A stretch of 64,000 nt of DNA from Endozoicomonas sp. 8E. Its GTDB lineage: Bacteria > Pseudomonadota > Gammaproteobacteria > Pseudomonadales > Endozoicomonadaceae. Numbering within the stretch: the stretch's first letter is position 1; every line of letters starts with the position of its first letter. The DNA lies in NCBI RefSeq assembly GCF_032883915.1, contig NZ_CP120717.1, forward strand, positions 5,658,501 to 5,722,500, read 5' to 3'. The translations under genes were made by a program, and so were the position numbers. Shown here piece after piece: positions 47,029 through 55,751 of the stretch. The notes beneath the pieces are model-generated. The model had not been told where the DNA came from and made no database searches. It saw only the letters and a program-made list of their open reading frames with translations.

Positions 47029-47222
47029 CTCGTTATCCTCGGTCATTGAATAGCTGCCCTCCGCCAATACACTGGGCCCCACAGGTCAGTCTCTAGCAAG
47101 ATGTCGGCGCTCATGACCAGAGCTTTAGGACTTACCTTGCGTTTTTAAAACCGTTGATTTCTCGTGATTTTCAGATGTGGCCCGATAAGCCTTATACAGG
47201 CTTTTCTTCAGAGGCAGCTGCC

Positions 47223-47663
47223 ATGAAAAATCTCACCCTTTTCGCTAATAAAAGGCTCTCCCTTGTCGCCCGGGTCATTACTGTTGTGCTGGTACTGACA
47301 TCCACTGCGATCACTGGCGCTGTGAGTCTTCAACATGTGTATCAAGGTGAAGTGGATCGTTATTTTCAGCAGGGACAAGGCTCAGAGCTGATGCTGATCA
47401 TCCAGTCGGGGCACCACACACTCAAAACCACAGGCACTGGAAAAGACAATTTCAGACCGTTATTAGGCAGTGAGCTGGGGGAATATCAGAATCACACCTT
47501 TGTTGGCTGGCACGCAGATTTCAGACAAATGACCCGGGAAGGTGGATTTCCTTTCTTCATGCTCTACGAAGTCAGCTATCAGAAAGGGCGGACTCAGGAG
47601 TATTTTTCCTACCAGGGTTTACTGAATCCACAGCTCGTAGCCAGAGAAGTTCATATTAATTAA
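47223..47663 (+). CDS. Hypothetical membrane-anchored protein
   Basis: 146 aa from the ATG at 47223. One N-terminal hydrophobic segment (LVARVITVVLVLTSTAITGA, residues about 14-33), then a soluble domain rich in aromatics (YQNHTFVGWHADFRQMTREG). The upstream ATG option gives a 23-residue extension with poor ribosome site. No family recognised. Its 3' end overlaps the convergent Wzy-like gene by 8 bp. Confidence 0.6.
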   Translation: MKNLTLFANKRLSLVARVITVVLVLTSTAITGAVSLQHVYQGEVDRYFQQGQGSELMLIIQSGHHTLKTTGTGKDNFRPLLGSELGEYQNHTFVGWHADFRQMTREGGFPFFMLYEVSYQKGRTQEYFSYQGLLNPQLVAREVHIN

Positions 47664-49098
47664 CAAGGTGAAAGGCTCCATTCTGCCAGAAACGTGGGGC
47701 CATGGATTCAAAGGGAATTGAAACAGGGTAGGTTGCCTGAATAAACTCAACGTAGAAAATGGTAAAGAAGATAATCGACAACAAGATAAGCATTGAAGCC
47801 AACAGCCATGACACACTCAGTTCGTAATCCCTCACTTCAGCACTGGCTTTTACCCTGTCCTTATCGTGAGCATAAAGACAATAGCCCACTACCAGCAACA
47901 TCATCATCTGACTCATAGGCGTGATAAATACACCACTGATCTGGGCATGAAGCGCCGCACTCAGAATGGCCCAAAGGGCCGATATCTGGATATAGGCTTG
48001 CTGCCTGGACAATGACCCTCGCTCTAACCGTTTTTTCAGCCGCATCAGGTAAGAAACGCCACCCCAGAGCAAGACAATAACAAAGCAGAATGTAGCCAGG
48101 GCTCCCCACTCAGAAAGCCATTGCAAAACAACATTATGGGGTGATCCCAGTCCATTGCCTGATGAAAGAATAAAGTGCTGGGGCCCCACCCCAAAGAGGG
48201 GATTATGTAATGCCATTTGCCAGGCAGTCATCCAAAGCTCAACACGATCATAGGTTTTCAATGCCGCTGAGAGTGGCCTGAATCCATTGACTCCATGCCC
48301 CAATAAATAAGGAATGAGCCAAATAAAAACCGTATAAGCGATCAACCCAACCATTAATGCTTTTGTATGAACTCGAATAATGGGTGTTATTACTTTCTGG
48401 AAACAAAAGTAGATAGCTATTCCACTCATAACCAAAGACAGAAGGATGCCTCGGCTCTGTGATAAAAAAATGAAAAAATACATAACCACCAAGGGAATCC
48501 AGATTAGCCTTTGAACCAGAGATCCTGTGCTTTTCGACAAAAGAGGCAGTAAAGCCAAAAGTGGAATCAGCCAGTTCTGCGCATGATTCAAAATCCTGGG
48601 GTTAGTAAATCCATAAATCGTGTGCATCCAGGATTCAGGCGGATATTGTAAATAAACGGCATAGTGAAACAGGTAGCCAAAACCATAAAGCCCTATAGCC
48701 ATGCCAATGACACTGATAATGCCTGCCAGCTTTCTCTCATCAATACTTTTGGCCAGGAGTAATGTGCTCATCATCAGTAAACCATAGAGCCCAACCTCCT
48801 GAATGCCTTTTAACGGATACTCACTCATTAATGCCGAGCATGATCCAAACGCTAAGCCAAGGAAGATCAAGACTCTGGCCAGAACGGGCAAATAAGCAAA
48901 GCTATTCAGGGACTGATAGCAAACCATAAACAACCCAGAGGCAACAGCAAGAAAAACAACTTGAACAACTCGCCTGAAATTGTAGCTGGACAGTCCGAAA
49001 TCCCAGATTAGAAAAGCCGACCACATTGCCAGCAGTGTCAGCGCTATTAAAAGAAACACTGCGCTTTTATGGTAGGACTGATCAATGACTGTGAGCAT
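47656..49098 (-). CDS. O-antigen ligase / PglL-like polytopic membrane protein, copy 1
   Basis: 480 aa from the ATG at 49098; the longer frame needs a TTG inside the A-rich repeats. About 12 hydrophobic segments. A large periplasmic loop holds the Wzy_C-type region (MALHNPLFGVGPQHFILSSG, GLGSPHNVVLQWLSEWGALA) with the conserved His. Such proteins transfer lipid-linked glycans to lipid A or, in the PglL/PilO/TfpW group, to pilins. The adjoining pilin supports the second role, by context only. Confidence 0.82.
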   Translation of the reverse strand: MLTVIDQSYHKSAVFLLIALTLLAMWSAFLIWDFGLSSYNFRRVVQVVFLAVASGLFMVCYQSLNSFAYLPVLARVLIFLGLAFGSCSALMSEYPLKGIQEVGLYGLLMMSTLLLAKSIDERKLAGIISVIGMAIGLYGFGYLFHYAVYLQYPPESWMHTIYGFTNPRILNHAQNWLIPLLALLPLLSKSTGSLVQRLIWIPLVVMYFFIFLSQSRGILLSLVMSGIAIYFCFQKVITPIIRVHTKALMVGLIAYTVFIWLIPYLLGHGVNGFRPLSAALKTYDRVELWMTAWQMALHNPLFGVGPQHFILSSGNGLGSPHNVVLQWLSEWGALATFCFVIVLLWGGVSYLMRLKKRLERGSLSRQQAYIQISALWAILSAALHAQISGVFITPMSQMMMLLVVGYCLYAHDKDRVKASAEVRDYELSVSWLLASMLILLSIIFFTIFYVEFIQATYPVSIPFESMAPRFWQNGAFHLVN

Positions 49099-49260
49099 GA
49101 GAGCTGAATTTATGTGGACATAATCATCATGTATCGGCTGTGAGCCAGACAAGAGTAGTGAAAAAAATAAAAAGCAAAATAACAAAATAAAAAATCAAAA
49201 AGCAATAAAAACAATAAAAAGCAGCAATAAAAAGGACAATAGAGCAATAAAAAAGCAATA

Positions 49261-49520
49261 AAAAGGACACCCACAAAAATGAAATAACAAATTAAAGAGC
49301 AATAAAAAGGACACCCAATAAAAAGGACACCCAATAAAAAGGACACCCACAAAAAAAATTAAAAAGGACACCCATATATTTGACCAATCGACCGATTAAG
49401 CTATTTTTCTCATATTTCCGATTTTTACCCAATAAAAAGGACACCCACAAAAATGAAATAACAAATTAAAAAGAATAAATTAAAAAGGAACAAATTAAAA
49501 AGAATTAAAAAGGACACCCA
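49261..49520. repeat. Cluster of AAAAAGGACACCC half-palindromes upstream of the RAYT gene
   Basis: Seven copies of AAAAAGGACACCC (near 49261, 49305, 49320, 49335, 49361, 49434 and 49509), separated by A/T-rich filler such as CAAAAATGAAATAACAAATT. These match the left arm of the palindromes scattered over the next 12 kb, here without right arms. Confidence 0.75.
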
Positions 49521-49577
49521 TATATTTGACCAATCGACCGATTAAGCTATTTTTCTCATGTTTCCGATTTTTACCCA
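49357..49577. repeat. 75-bp direct repeat in the RAYT leader
   Basis: Positions 49357-49431 and 49503-49577 are identical except for one base (CTCATATTTCCG versus CTCATGTTTCCG). Each begins with a GGACACCC arm followed by ATATATTTGACCAATCGACC. The second copy runs to 21 bp before the RAYT start codon, so the repeat probably includes the gene's promoter or a recognition end. Confidence 0.8.
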
Positions 49578-49597
49578 CCATAGTAACTGGGGATCCC

Positions 49598-50581
49598 ATG
49601 ACACAAGCCCGCAGCAACCTGATTGATTCAGGTTCGACACCCTATTACCACTGTGTGTCTCGGTGCGTCCGCAGGGCTTACTTGTGTGGTGAGGATCATC
49701 TGACCGGGAATAATTTTGAGCATCGCAGGCAGTGGGTGGTCGACCGTCTGCGTACATTGGCCTCTATCTTTGCCATCGAAGTCTGTGCTTATGCTGTGAT
49801 GTCTAATCATTATCACCTAGTACTACACATTAACACCAGTGAGGCTGATAAGTGGAATCGAGATGAAATACTGCGGCGATGGACTGCCCTTTTCACAGGT
49901 CCATTATTGATCCAACGCTATTTGAGCAATGCTACGCTCAGCTGCTCAGAACTCAACCGTGTCGATGAATATGTGGCAGAGTATCATAGCCGTTTGAAGA
50001 GTATCAGCTGGTTTATGCGTTGTTTGAACGAACATCTGGCCCGTGAAGCCAACAGGGAAGATGGTTGTAAAGGCCGATTCTGGGAAGGACGTTTTAAGAG
50101 CCAGGCGTTACTGGATGAAGCCGCTTTACTGACCTGTATGGCTTATGTTGATCTAAACCCTATCAGAGCAAAGCTTGCATCAACACCAGAGCAATCAGAC
50201 TATACCTCCATCCAGAAACGCATTGAAAAAACTACCGAAGCAACAGATAGCAGGCAGCCGTTCATGTTGAAGCCTTTTCAGCACCAGGAGCAAGACCCGA
50301 ATAAAACATTGCCATATATTCTTCATGATTATCTGGAGCTGGTCGACTGGAGTGGAAGAGCGGTCAGAATGAATAAGAAAGGTTCCATTGCGGAAAGCTC
50401 ACCTCCTATCTTGGCAAGACTTGAAATAGACGGTGATGAATGGCTAAAAACCATGAGCAGGAAGAATCGATTTTATCGTGCAGCCGGACGACTGAAGGCC
50501 ATGAAGGCATATGCGATCAGTACAGGTCAACATTGGCTTCAGGGGTTATATTATTGTGGCCGATTATTTCAGTCTGGTTGA
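49598..50581 (+). CDS. REP-associated tyrosine transposase (RAYT, Y1 family)
   Basis: 327 aa from the ATG at 49598 (CTGGGGATCCC upstream); the longer frame would need a TTG at 49526. The Y1/HUH core shows GSTPYYHCVSRCVRRAYLCG near the N-terminus, the metal-binding HYH of SNHYHLVLHI (residues 71-73) and the catalytic Tyr of AYVDLNPIRAKL. A basic helical tail follows (SRKNRFYRAAGRLKAMKAYA). RAYTs cut and move REP palindromes as single-stranded DNA. Here the gene is surrounded by GGACACCC palindromes, which I infer are its substrate. Confidence 0.88.
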   Translation: MTQARSNLIDSGSTPYYHCVSRCVRRAYLCGEDHLTGNNFEHRRQWVVDRLRTLASIFAIEVCAYAVMSNHYHLVLHINTSEADKWNRDEILRRWTALFTGPLLIQRYLSNATLSCSELNRVDEYVAEYHSRLKSISWFMRCLNEHLAREANREDGCKGRFWEGRFKSQALLDEAALLTCMAYVDLNPIRAKLASTPEQSDYTSIQKRIEKTTEATDSRQPFMLKPFQHQEQDPNKTLPYILHDYLELVDWSGRAVRMNKKGSIAESSPPILARLEIDGDEWLKTMSRKNRFYRAAGRLKAMKAYAISTGQHWLQGLYYCGRLFQSG

Positions 50582-50768
50582 TTCATCTTTTTTGCCTTAT
50601 ACGCCACATTCTTTCTACATAGATTTGGTGAGATGTCATTCTGCGTATTTCATAAACCTATTAAGTCGTTTTTCCTTGTTTTATCGATTTTAGGGTCGTC
50701 CCAAGCTTGATCCGGTCAGGTGCTTTTTATGCGTGGCGGATTATGTGTTGGCTTCTAGTTAAGAAAAT

Positions 50769-51042
50769 TTTTGGGTGTCCTAGTTTTTTCTGAGAGGGTA
50801 TCTGGCTCGGAGATTTTATGGGTGTCCTATTTCTCCTCTATTTCTCCCCATTTCTCCCAGATGCAGACATACCAGCTTTGGCAGGCAGGTGTGTGTCCTG
50901 AGTTGATTCATGCTGAAAAAGAAGGGTGAATATATTTCATCAAGGATCGATGAATGGAGGTTAATGTTTGAGCCGATCAGGTGGTTTTTATGCGAGACCG
51001 ATTATGAGAGGGTATCTGGCTCGGAAATTTTGCGGGCGTCCT
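50769..51042. repeat. GGGTGTCC half-palindromes and a duplicated flank downstream of the RAYT gene
   Basis: AATTTTTGGGTGTCCTA near 50767, ATTTTATGGGTGTCCTATT near 50814 and ATTTTGCGGGCGTCCTATT near 51026. The stretch GAGAGGGTATCTGGCTCGG occurs before the last two, and GTCAGGTG.TTTTTATGCG near 50716 recurs near 50978, so the flank was duplicated together with the repeat. No gene is supported in 50582-51103. Confidence 0.65.
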
Positions 51043-51103
51043 ATTCCTCTCTATTCCTCTCCGGTGACCTATTCTTCTCCTCCTCCTATTTCCCTCTCTT
51101 CTC

Positions 51104-52126
51104 TTATATTTTCCCCTTATAGACTTCAAGCGCAATCTTATCTTCTTTTTTAACTCCCAAGTGTCTCCTTGAAGATGAGAATATTTTAAAATATGGACGA
51201 TCATCCGAATTTTTTAAAGCTGAGAATAATGTAGGCACAAACTTCTGGCCAAATGTAGATTTAGAACAGACTTTATTATTCTTTGTTTTTACAACTCTAC
51301 CGAATGACGATTTTATTTTTTCAAATTCCTTGTGAATTCTTTTCATTTTTTTAGCGGAAGAAGGGAGAGATTTTTTTTCGCACTGCAATAAACTCAAATC
51401 AAAATCTTCTTTAAATTCTTTTGCCTGATTGTTTATCATTGAAGAGTCACCAGTAATCCATTGTTCAAGAGTGAATGCGCCAGAAACTGACTGTAGTATG
51501 TGAAATTTGTTACCTCCCCTAACAATAACAAAATCATGAATACTTTCCTCTTCGTCATCATCCGAAACTTTAAGCTTATGAAAAAACACGTAATCATTCT
51601 TTGGGTCGCTATTGATGTACTTCTTATATCCATCCTGATCATCAGCTGAAAAAATAGTAGATTCTGATTTGCTTTTCAGATCGAAGTTTTTTTGAAGAAC
51701 TAAAGACGTTACGCTGCTTAACGTTTCTTCTTCCAGTTGATCTAAACTCAATTCTAATGCTAATGAAAATGTGTCGCTTTTTTTTGCAAGAACCCTATCA
51801 GGTACATATTTTTTGTCGACACCCAATATTTTTGAAACATCGGATAACAGGCTACTATCTACCTCACTATAAAGTGAAACAGGCCTTGAAAAAGCACAGA
51901 CAGCCTCATCTAAAGTACTTTGAAAAAACTGTGACTTTTCCTGTAGCTCGGTTGATTGCCCTGTATAGGGCGCTAAGGGCAAATTGAGACAACGCGGGAG
52001 ACTTTCGTTATATGCAGTAACTTCTTTACCCATAATGACACCTGTGGGTACTTTCCCTGTTCGGGCGCGCTTGGGTGGTGGTGAGTCTGAAAAAACTGTG
52101 CCGGAATTTTTATTTATGCCATTCAT
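51104..52126 (-). CDS. Putative effector with the F-box-family N-terminal leader
   Basis: 340 aa from the ATG at 52126, chosen for GGGAG 9 nt upstream. Residues 1-52 (MNGINKNSGTVFSDSPPPKR, ARTGKVPTGVIMGKEVTAYN, LPRCLNLPLAP) match the leader of the F-box/WD40 proteins position by position. The remaining 290 residues are unrelated: acidic, helical, no known motif (VSDDDEEESIHDFVIVRGGN). PPPKRARTGK resembles a basic nuclear-localisation sequence. The upstream dyad is also conserved. The leader may be an export signal; that is inference. AT content is higher than in the housekeeping genes. Confidence 0.7.
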   Translation of the reverse strand: MNGINKNSGTVFSDSPPPKRARTGKVPTGVIMGKEVTAYNESLPRCLNLPLAPYTGQSTELQEKSQFFQSTLDEAVCAFSRPVSLYSEVDSSLLSDVSKILGVDKKYVPDRVLAKKSDTFSLALELSLDQLEEETLSSVTSLVLQKNFDLKSKSESTIFSADDQDGYKKYINSDPKNDYVFFHKLKVSDDDEEESIHDFVIVRGGNKFHILQSVSGAFTLEQWITGDSSMINNQAKEFKEDFDLSLLQCEKKSLPSSAKKMKRIHKEFEKIKSSFGRVVKTKNNKVCSKSTFGQKFVPTLFSALKNSDDRPYFKIFSSSRRHLGVKKEDKIALEVYKGKI

Positions 52127-52217
52127 GTCGGTTATCTCCCAAATTAGTATTTTTCCTCGATTAACGAGAACTTTCAATATTGGTTCTTAGAATTTAGAGG
52201 CGTTTTTAGCATAAAAG

Positions 52218-52262
52218 TTCATAGCAAGTTGTTAAGTGCAACTAACAAAGTTTCTTTCTTTC
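52218..52262 (-). promoter_or_regulatory. Conserved upstream dyad of the leader-sharing effector gene
   Basis: AAAAGTTCATAGCAAG, GTTGTTAAGTGCAACTAAC (dyad from 52228), TTTCTTTCTTTC. Same layout as in front of the F-box/WD40 genes 35-50 kb away, about 100 bp before the ATG. Confidence 0.5.
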
Positions 52263-52335
52263 ACGGTTTCTCTCATTGATATCTTGTTTCCAGGCTCTAC
52301 AGACTGGCGTAAAACTCTGGCCCCCATGCTTTTAG

Positions 52336-52455
52336 ACCCTCTGGGTCCGAGCGTGGGAGCCCATACGTTATCTCAAGTTGCAGAACTCGGCTTTCAAGGG
52401 GGTATGAGCTCCCAAACAGGTTGCGAGTGCAAATCAGAAATTTTTTGGGTGCCCT
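52336..52455. repeat. Long dispersed repeat ending in a GGGTGTCC arm, copy 1
   Basis: CCGAGCGTGGGAGCCCATAC ... ACTCGGCTTTCAAGGGGGTA ... AAATCAGAAATTTTTTGGGT. Diverged copies lie at 56383-56508 and (shorter) 59863-59924. All end in the right arm of the RAYT-associated palindrome. Confidence 0.65.
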
Positions 52456-52543
52456 GGTTTCTTTGGGAACGAGTAAAAAATTTTATGGGTGTCTCACACA
52501 CTAATCTATCCTTCCTCTCTGTAAACCAGAAGGCAAGGGTAGA

Positions 52544-54433
52544 ATTATTAAACACTCACTCTTTGCAACACTGCTGTTACTGTCGTTGTCTGTCATCTGT
52601 CAGGCTAAACCGTTGACAAGGCGTTTTATTATCGAGCTTGAACAGAATGCAGGTTTTCCAAACCAGAACTTTTCTATAAAGATTGACCGACGTACATTGT
52701 CGGGAAGCCTGCCAGACATTGCCGACACAAACGGCTGCGAAGAACCAGATTTACCGCCTGATAAAAAACGACACAAACCCGACAGTTACAGGGTAAAAAC
52801 GACCCTCGTTGAGTCGATTTCCTGGCAATGGCTTTACACCACAAACCTGCCGTTTACCTACGAACTGTTCCTGACCAGCAGAGATATCCCTCTATGTTCA
52901 AAACCTTATTCATGGATACTTGTAGAAGCAGTTATAACCGTTGGCTGGCTTTTAAAAAGCAATTGGAACCCGGATTCATTGCTGTTTAAGCCGATTGAAC
53001 AACATGAAGCGAGTCAAAGTCACCTGCTTGCGATCACCGCTATGATGCCTGGCTCTGAACATGAACAACAAGGCCAACCAGCAGAATCATCCGGTCAGCA
53101 AGCTCCACGTACCGACACCTACCCTAAAGACTATTTCACCAATCTGCTGTATTCTGACTCTGGCGACGATAGCGGAAACCCTCAACAACACTCGCACACT
53201 TTGGGTCTGAATTGTTTCGTCTTTCCCTGCAGTGACGTTTGTCAATTCCGACAATCTTCCGATGCGTCCGACAGCGGAGCGCCAGATTGTAGAGAAAGTT
53301 CAACAAACCACGAAGAAGCAGGGCCCGGACGCCCCTGTTTGACCGATACAAACACCCCAGCCAGACAAGCAACCTGCAACGTGATAGTGTTCGGGAAGGA
53401 TGGCCAGCTGCGACAATGCGAAAGGATCTACAAGAATAAAAAAATGCTACAGTCTCATAAAAGCAGATTCCATAGCGGTCAAAAGACCTGTGACCTGATG
53501 GTGATCGGAGAGGGTAACCAGTCGCAGCCATGCGGAAAGGTCTTCCAGAATGCAAGAGGCCTGACAAATCACAAAAGCATTGTCCACAGCGGGCAAAAAA
53601 ACTGTAACGAAACCATAATCGGGAAAGATGGCCAGCCGCAGCCATGTGGAAAAATCTGCAGCAATGCTCGATCGTTGACGGTGCATAAAAGCCGATACCA
53701 CACCGGACAGAAAACCTGTGCCGTAACCGATATCGGGGAGGATGGACAACAGCGGCCATGCGGGAAGGTCTGCAAGAATGCATTAGCCCTGACGGAACAC
53801 AAAAGCAAACGCCACACCGGGCAAAAAACCTGTAACTTATCAGTAGCTGGGGAGGACGGCCAGCCAAGACCGTGCGGGATGGTCTGCCAGAATGCTATGG
53901 CCCTATCAAATCACAAGAGAAACTTCCACTCCAGGCAACAAACCTGTACGGAAAACGTGACCAGGGATGATGGCCAGCTGCGGCTATGCGGGACAATCTG
54001 CAAGAATATTCCAACCCTGTCGTACCACAAAAGAAGAGAGCACTCCGGGCTACAAGCCTGTAAAGTAAACATAGTTGGGGAAGATGGTCAGAAGCGGCAT
54101 TGCGGGAAAGTCTGCAAGAACCCTGATGCCTTGTCGAATCACAAAAGAAGAGATCACAGCGGACAAAAAATCTGTGATGTAACCATAATCGAAGATAATG
54201 GCCAGCTGCGGCCATGCGCGAAGGTCTGTAAGAATGCTAAAGCCCTGTCGGATCACAAATCCAGATACCACACCGGCCAACAAATCTGTGACCTTACCGT
54301 GATCGGACATGATGGCCAACCGCAGCTGTGCAGGAAGGTCTTCAAAAATGCAAAAGCCCTCTTGAATCACAAAGGAATACATCGAAAACGCAAGCCTTTT
54401 GATGTGGATCGGGACACTTATCCCATACCATGA
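52544..54433 (+). CDS. Secreted protein with nine tandem C2H2-like zinc fingers
   Basis: 629 aa if translation begins at ATT 52544. The frame encodes a clear signal peptide (IIKHSLFATLLLLSLSVICQ, then AKPLTRR) with AAGG just upstream but no ATG, GTG or TTG before it; a TTG at 52586 would lose most of the signal. From about residue 280 nine units of 38 residues follow the pattern C-x13-C-x12-H-x4-H, joined by H[ST]GQKTC, much like the TGEKP linker of eukaryotic C2H2 fingers. The Cys-Cys loop is longer than the usual 2-4. PPDKKRHKPDS is a basic stretch. Metal binding and target are inferred. Confidence 0.72.
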   Translation: MIKHSLFATLLLLSLSVICQAKPLTRRFIIELEQNAGFPNQNFSIKIDRRTLSGSLPDIADTNGCEEPDLPPDKKRHKPDSYRVKTTLVESISWQWLYTTNLPFTYELFLTSRDIPLCSKPYSWILVEAVITVGWLLKSNWNPDSLLFKPIEQHEASQSHLLAITAMMPGSEHEQQGQPAESSGQQAPRTDTYPKDYFTNLLYSDSGDDSGNPQQHSHTLGLNCFVFPCSDVCQFRQSSDASDSGAPDCRESSTNHEEAGPGRPCLTDTNTPARQATCNVIVFGKDGQLRQCERIYKNKKMLQSHKSRFHSGQKTCDLMVIGEGNQSQPCGKVFQNARGLTNHKSIVHSGQKNCNETIIGKDGQPQPCGKICSNARSLTVHKSRYHTGQKTCAVTDIGEDGQQRPCGKVCKNALALTEHKSKRHTGQKTCNLSVAGEDGQPRPCGMVCQNAMALSNHKRNFHSRQQTCTENVTRDDGQLRLCGTICKNIPTLSYHKRREHSGLQACKVNIVGEDGQKRHCGKVCKNPDALSNHKRRDHSGQKICDVTIIEDNGQLRPCAKVCKNAKALSDHKSRYHTGQQICDLTVIGHDGQPQLCRKVFKNAKALLNHKGIHRKRKPFDVDRDTYPIP

Positions 54434-54558
54434 ACTGACACCTGCCCTTGCATGAGGAAAACTCAAAAACACACTTTTTTCTTTTTACTCGTTCCCGCGC
54501 TCTGAGTCTGTCACAAAACCGTTAAGTCGGAATTTTTGTGGGTGTCTCATTTCTTACG

Positions 54559-54654
54559 CTCAAAAAGTCAGGCCACCACAACCATTATTGGGGCGACTGC
54601 GGTGGCCCGGAAGTACTGGCAACACAGATCGAATGGTGGAGTGCGCCGATTTGA
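54559..54654 (+). pseudogene. Duplicated 3' fragment of the GNAT gene at 56613-57431
   Basis: Encodes LKKSGHHNHYWGDCGGPEVL and ATQIEWWSAPI then TGA, matching the C-terminus of the intact acetyltransferase (LKRSGHHNHYCGDCGGPEAL). Homology continues past the stop to the GGACACCC palindrome at about 54723. A GTGGGTGTCTC arm lies just before the fragment, so it is bracketed by palindrome arms. Confidence 0.85.
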
Positions 54655-54721
54655 TGAATTTCTGACGCACAGATCAAACACTTACCAAATTTCGCGTAAA
54701 GTATCGCCCAAATGGATTCAA

Positions 54722-54772
54722 GGACACCCATACATTGGATTCAAGGACACCCATACATAAATGTAGGTGTCC
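54722..54772. repeat. RAYT-type palindrome, one half and one full copy
   Basis: GGATTCAAGGACACCCATAC occurs twice in a row; the second forms the full hairpin GGACACCC-ATACATAAATGTA-GGTGTCC (54745-54772). Further right arms are GTGGGTGTCT near 54818 and GTGGGTGTCCC near 54890. No gene is supported in 54773-54998. Confidence 0.75.
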
Positions 54773-55007
54773 TAGTTTAATTCAGTTTATAGTTCGGAAA
54801 ATTTGTGAATTTTGTGGGTGTCTTTTAAATCTTAAATCCATCCCTTAAATCCACTTAAACCCACAGAGCGTGGGAACGAGTCAAATGTGGGTGTCCCATT
54901 TATTGCCATTTATTGCTCTTCCCATTTCTCTCTTTTTTACCTTTATTCTCGTCCATTTCTGATATCAATGCTATCATTTACGAATCGAATGTATCTGGAT
55001 GACTCTT

Positions 55008-55241
55008 ATGGCTAACCTGATAGTGCGCAATATTGATGAGGAAATAGTAGATGCCCTCAAAGCTCGGGCAGGAAAACACGGGAGAAGCGCAGAGGCTGAG
55101 CATCGAATAATTCTGGAAGCAGCTCTCCTTCGTCCCAGGAAAAAAAGCTTCACTGAAGCATTGAAAAACATTCCAGATGTCGGCTCAGATACGGACTTCG
55201 AACGTATCAATGATAACGGTGATCGTGATGTATTTAATTGA
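55008..55241 (+). CDS. FitA-like RHH antitoxin
   Basis: 77 aa from the ATG at 55008 (MANLIVRNIDEEIVDALKAR); an ATG at 54999 is possible. Arc-type RHH with KARAGKHGRSAEAEHRIILE, the FitA/StbC signature, then a C-terminal toxin-binding tail (KKSFTEALKNIPDVGSDTDF). It binds DNA and the PIN toxin encoded next, whose start lies inside this gene. Confidence 0.88.
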   Translation: MANLIVRNIDEEIVDALKARAGKHGRSAEAEHRIILEAALLRPRKKSFTEALKNIPDVGSDTDFERINDNGDRDVFN

Positions 55242-55647
55242 CACCAATGTCATCAGTGAATTAAGAAAAAGAAACAGTGCAAATCAGGGCGTTCAGCTTT
55301 TTTTCAACACAGCACAAAAAAAATCATTAAAGCTCTACCTTAGTGTTATCTCCATAGGTGAGCTCCGTAGAGGCGTCGAAAAAATTCGTCATCGAAATGA
55401 CTCTATTCAGGCAAAGCAGTTAGAGCTATGGCTAAATCATCTGATAGATGATTATCGAGATCATATTCTTGACTTTGGTAGCACCGAAGCTCAGATTTGG
55501 GGAAAACTCAGAGTACCCCGCCATGAAAATGCAATTGATAAACAAATTGCAGCAACAGCCCTTGTTTATGACCTGACAGTAGTCACAAGAAACACCGGGG
55601 ATTTTGTGGATACAGGGGTTAATTTGTTCAATCCATTCCTGGATTGA
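55228..55647 (+). CDS. PIN-domain toxin (FitB/VapC type)
   Basis: 139 aa from the ATG at 55228, overlapping the antitoxin by 14 bp (translational coupling). PIN ribonuclease acidic residues intact: YLIDTNVISE, ISIGELRRGVE, NAIDKQIAATAL and RNTGDFVDTGV. Likely cuts tRNA or other RNA when freed from the antitoxin. Followed by palindrome arms. Confidence 0.9.
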   Translation: MYLIDTNVISELRKRNSANQGVQLFFNTAQKKSLKLYLSVISIGELRRGVEKIRHRNDSIQAKQLELWLNHLIDDYRDHILDFGSTEAQIWGKLRVPRHENAIDKQIAATALVYDLTVVTRNTGDFVDTGVNLFNPFLD

Positions 55648-55689
55648 ACAAAAAGATTATGTCGATGGGGCGGAGTAGTCATTTCCAGA

Positions 55690-55751
55690 AATTTTGTGGG
55701 TGTCCTATTTATTTTTTATCAGAGAAATTTTGTGGGTGTCCTATTTATTTG
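55690..55751. repeat. Two GTGGGTGTCCTATTTATT arms in tandem
   Basis: AATTTTGTGGGTGTCCTATT occurs at about 55690 and 55727. The second continues TATTTATT into the hicB stop codon (55745-55747), so the repeat supplies the TAA. Confidence 0.75.

Noticed and set aside
52236-52616. 126-codon plus-strand ORF before the zinc-finger gene
   Set aside because: Covers the dispersed long repeat and the dyad block, and reads the zinc-finger protein's signal-peptide region in the wrong frame.
53136-54472. Cys-rich minus-strand ORFs opposite the zinc-finger repeats
   Set aside because: Their repeats are exact mirrors of the 38-residue finger units; no start signals.
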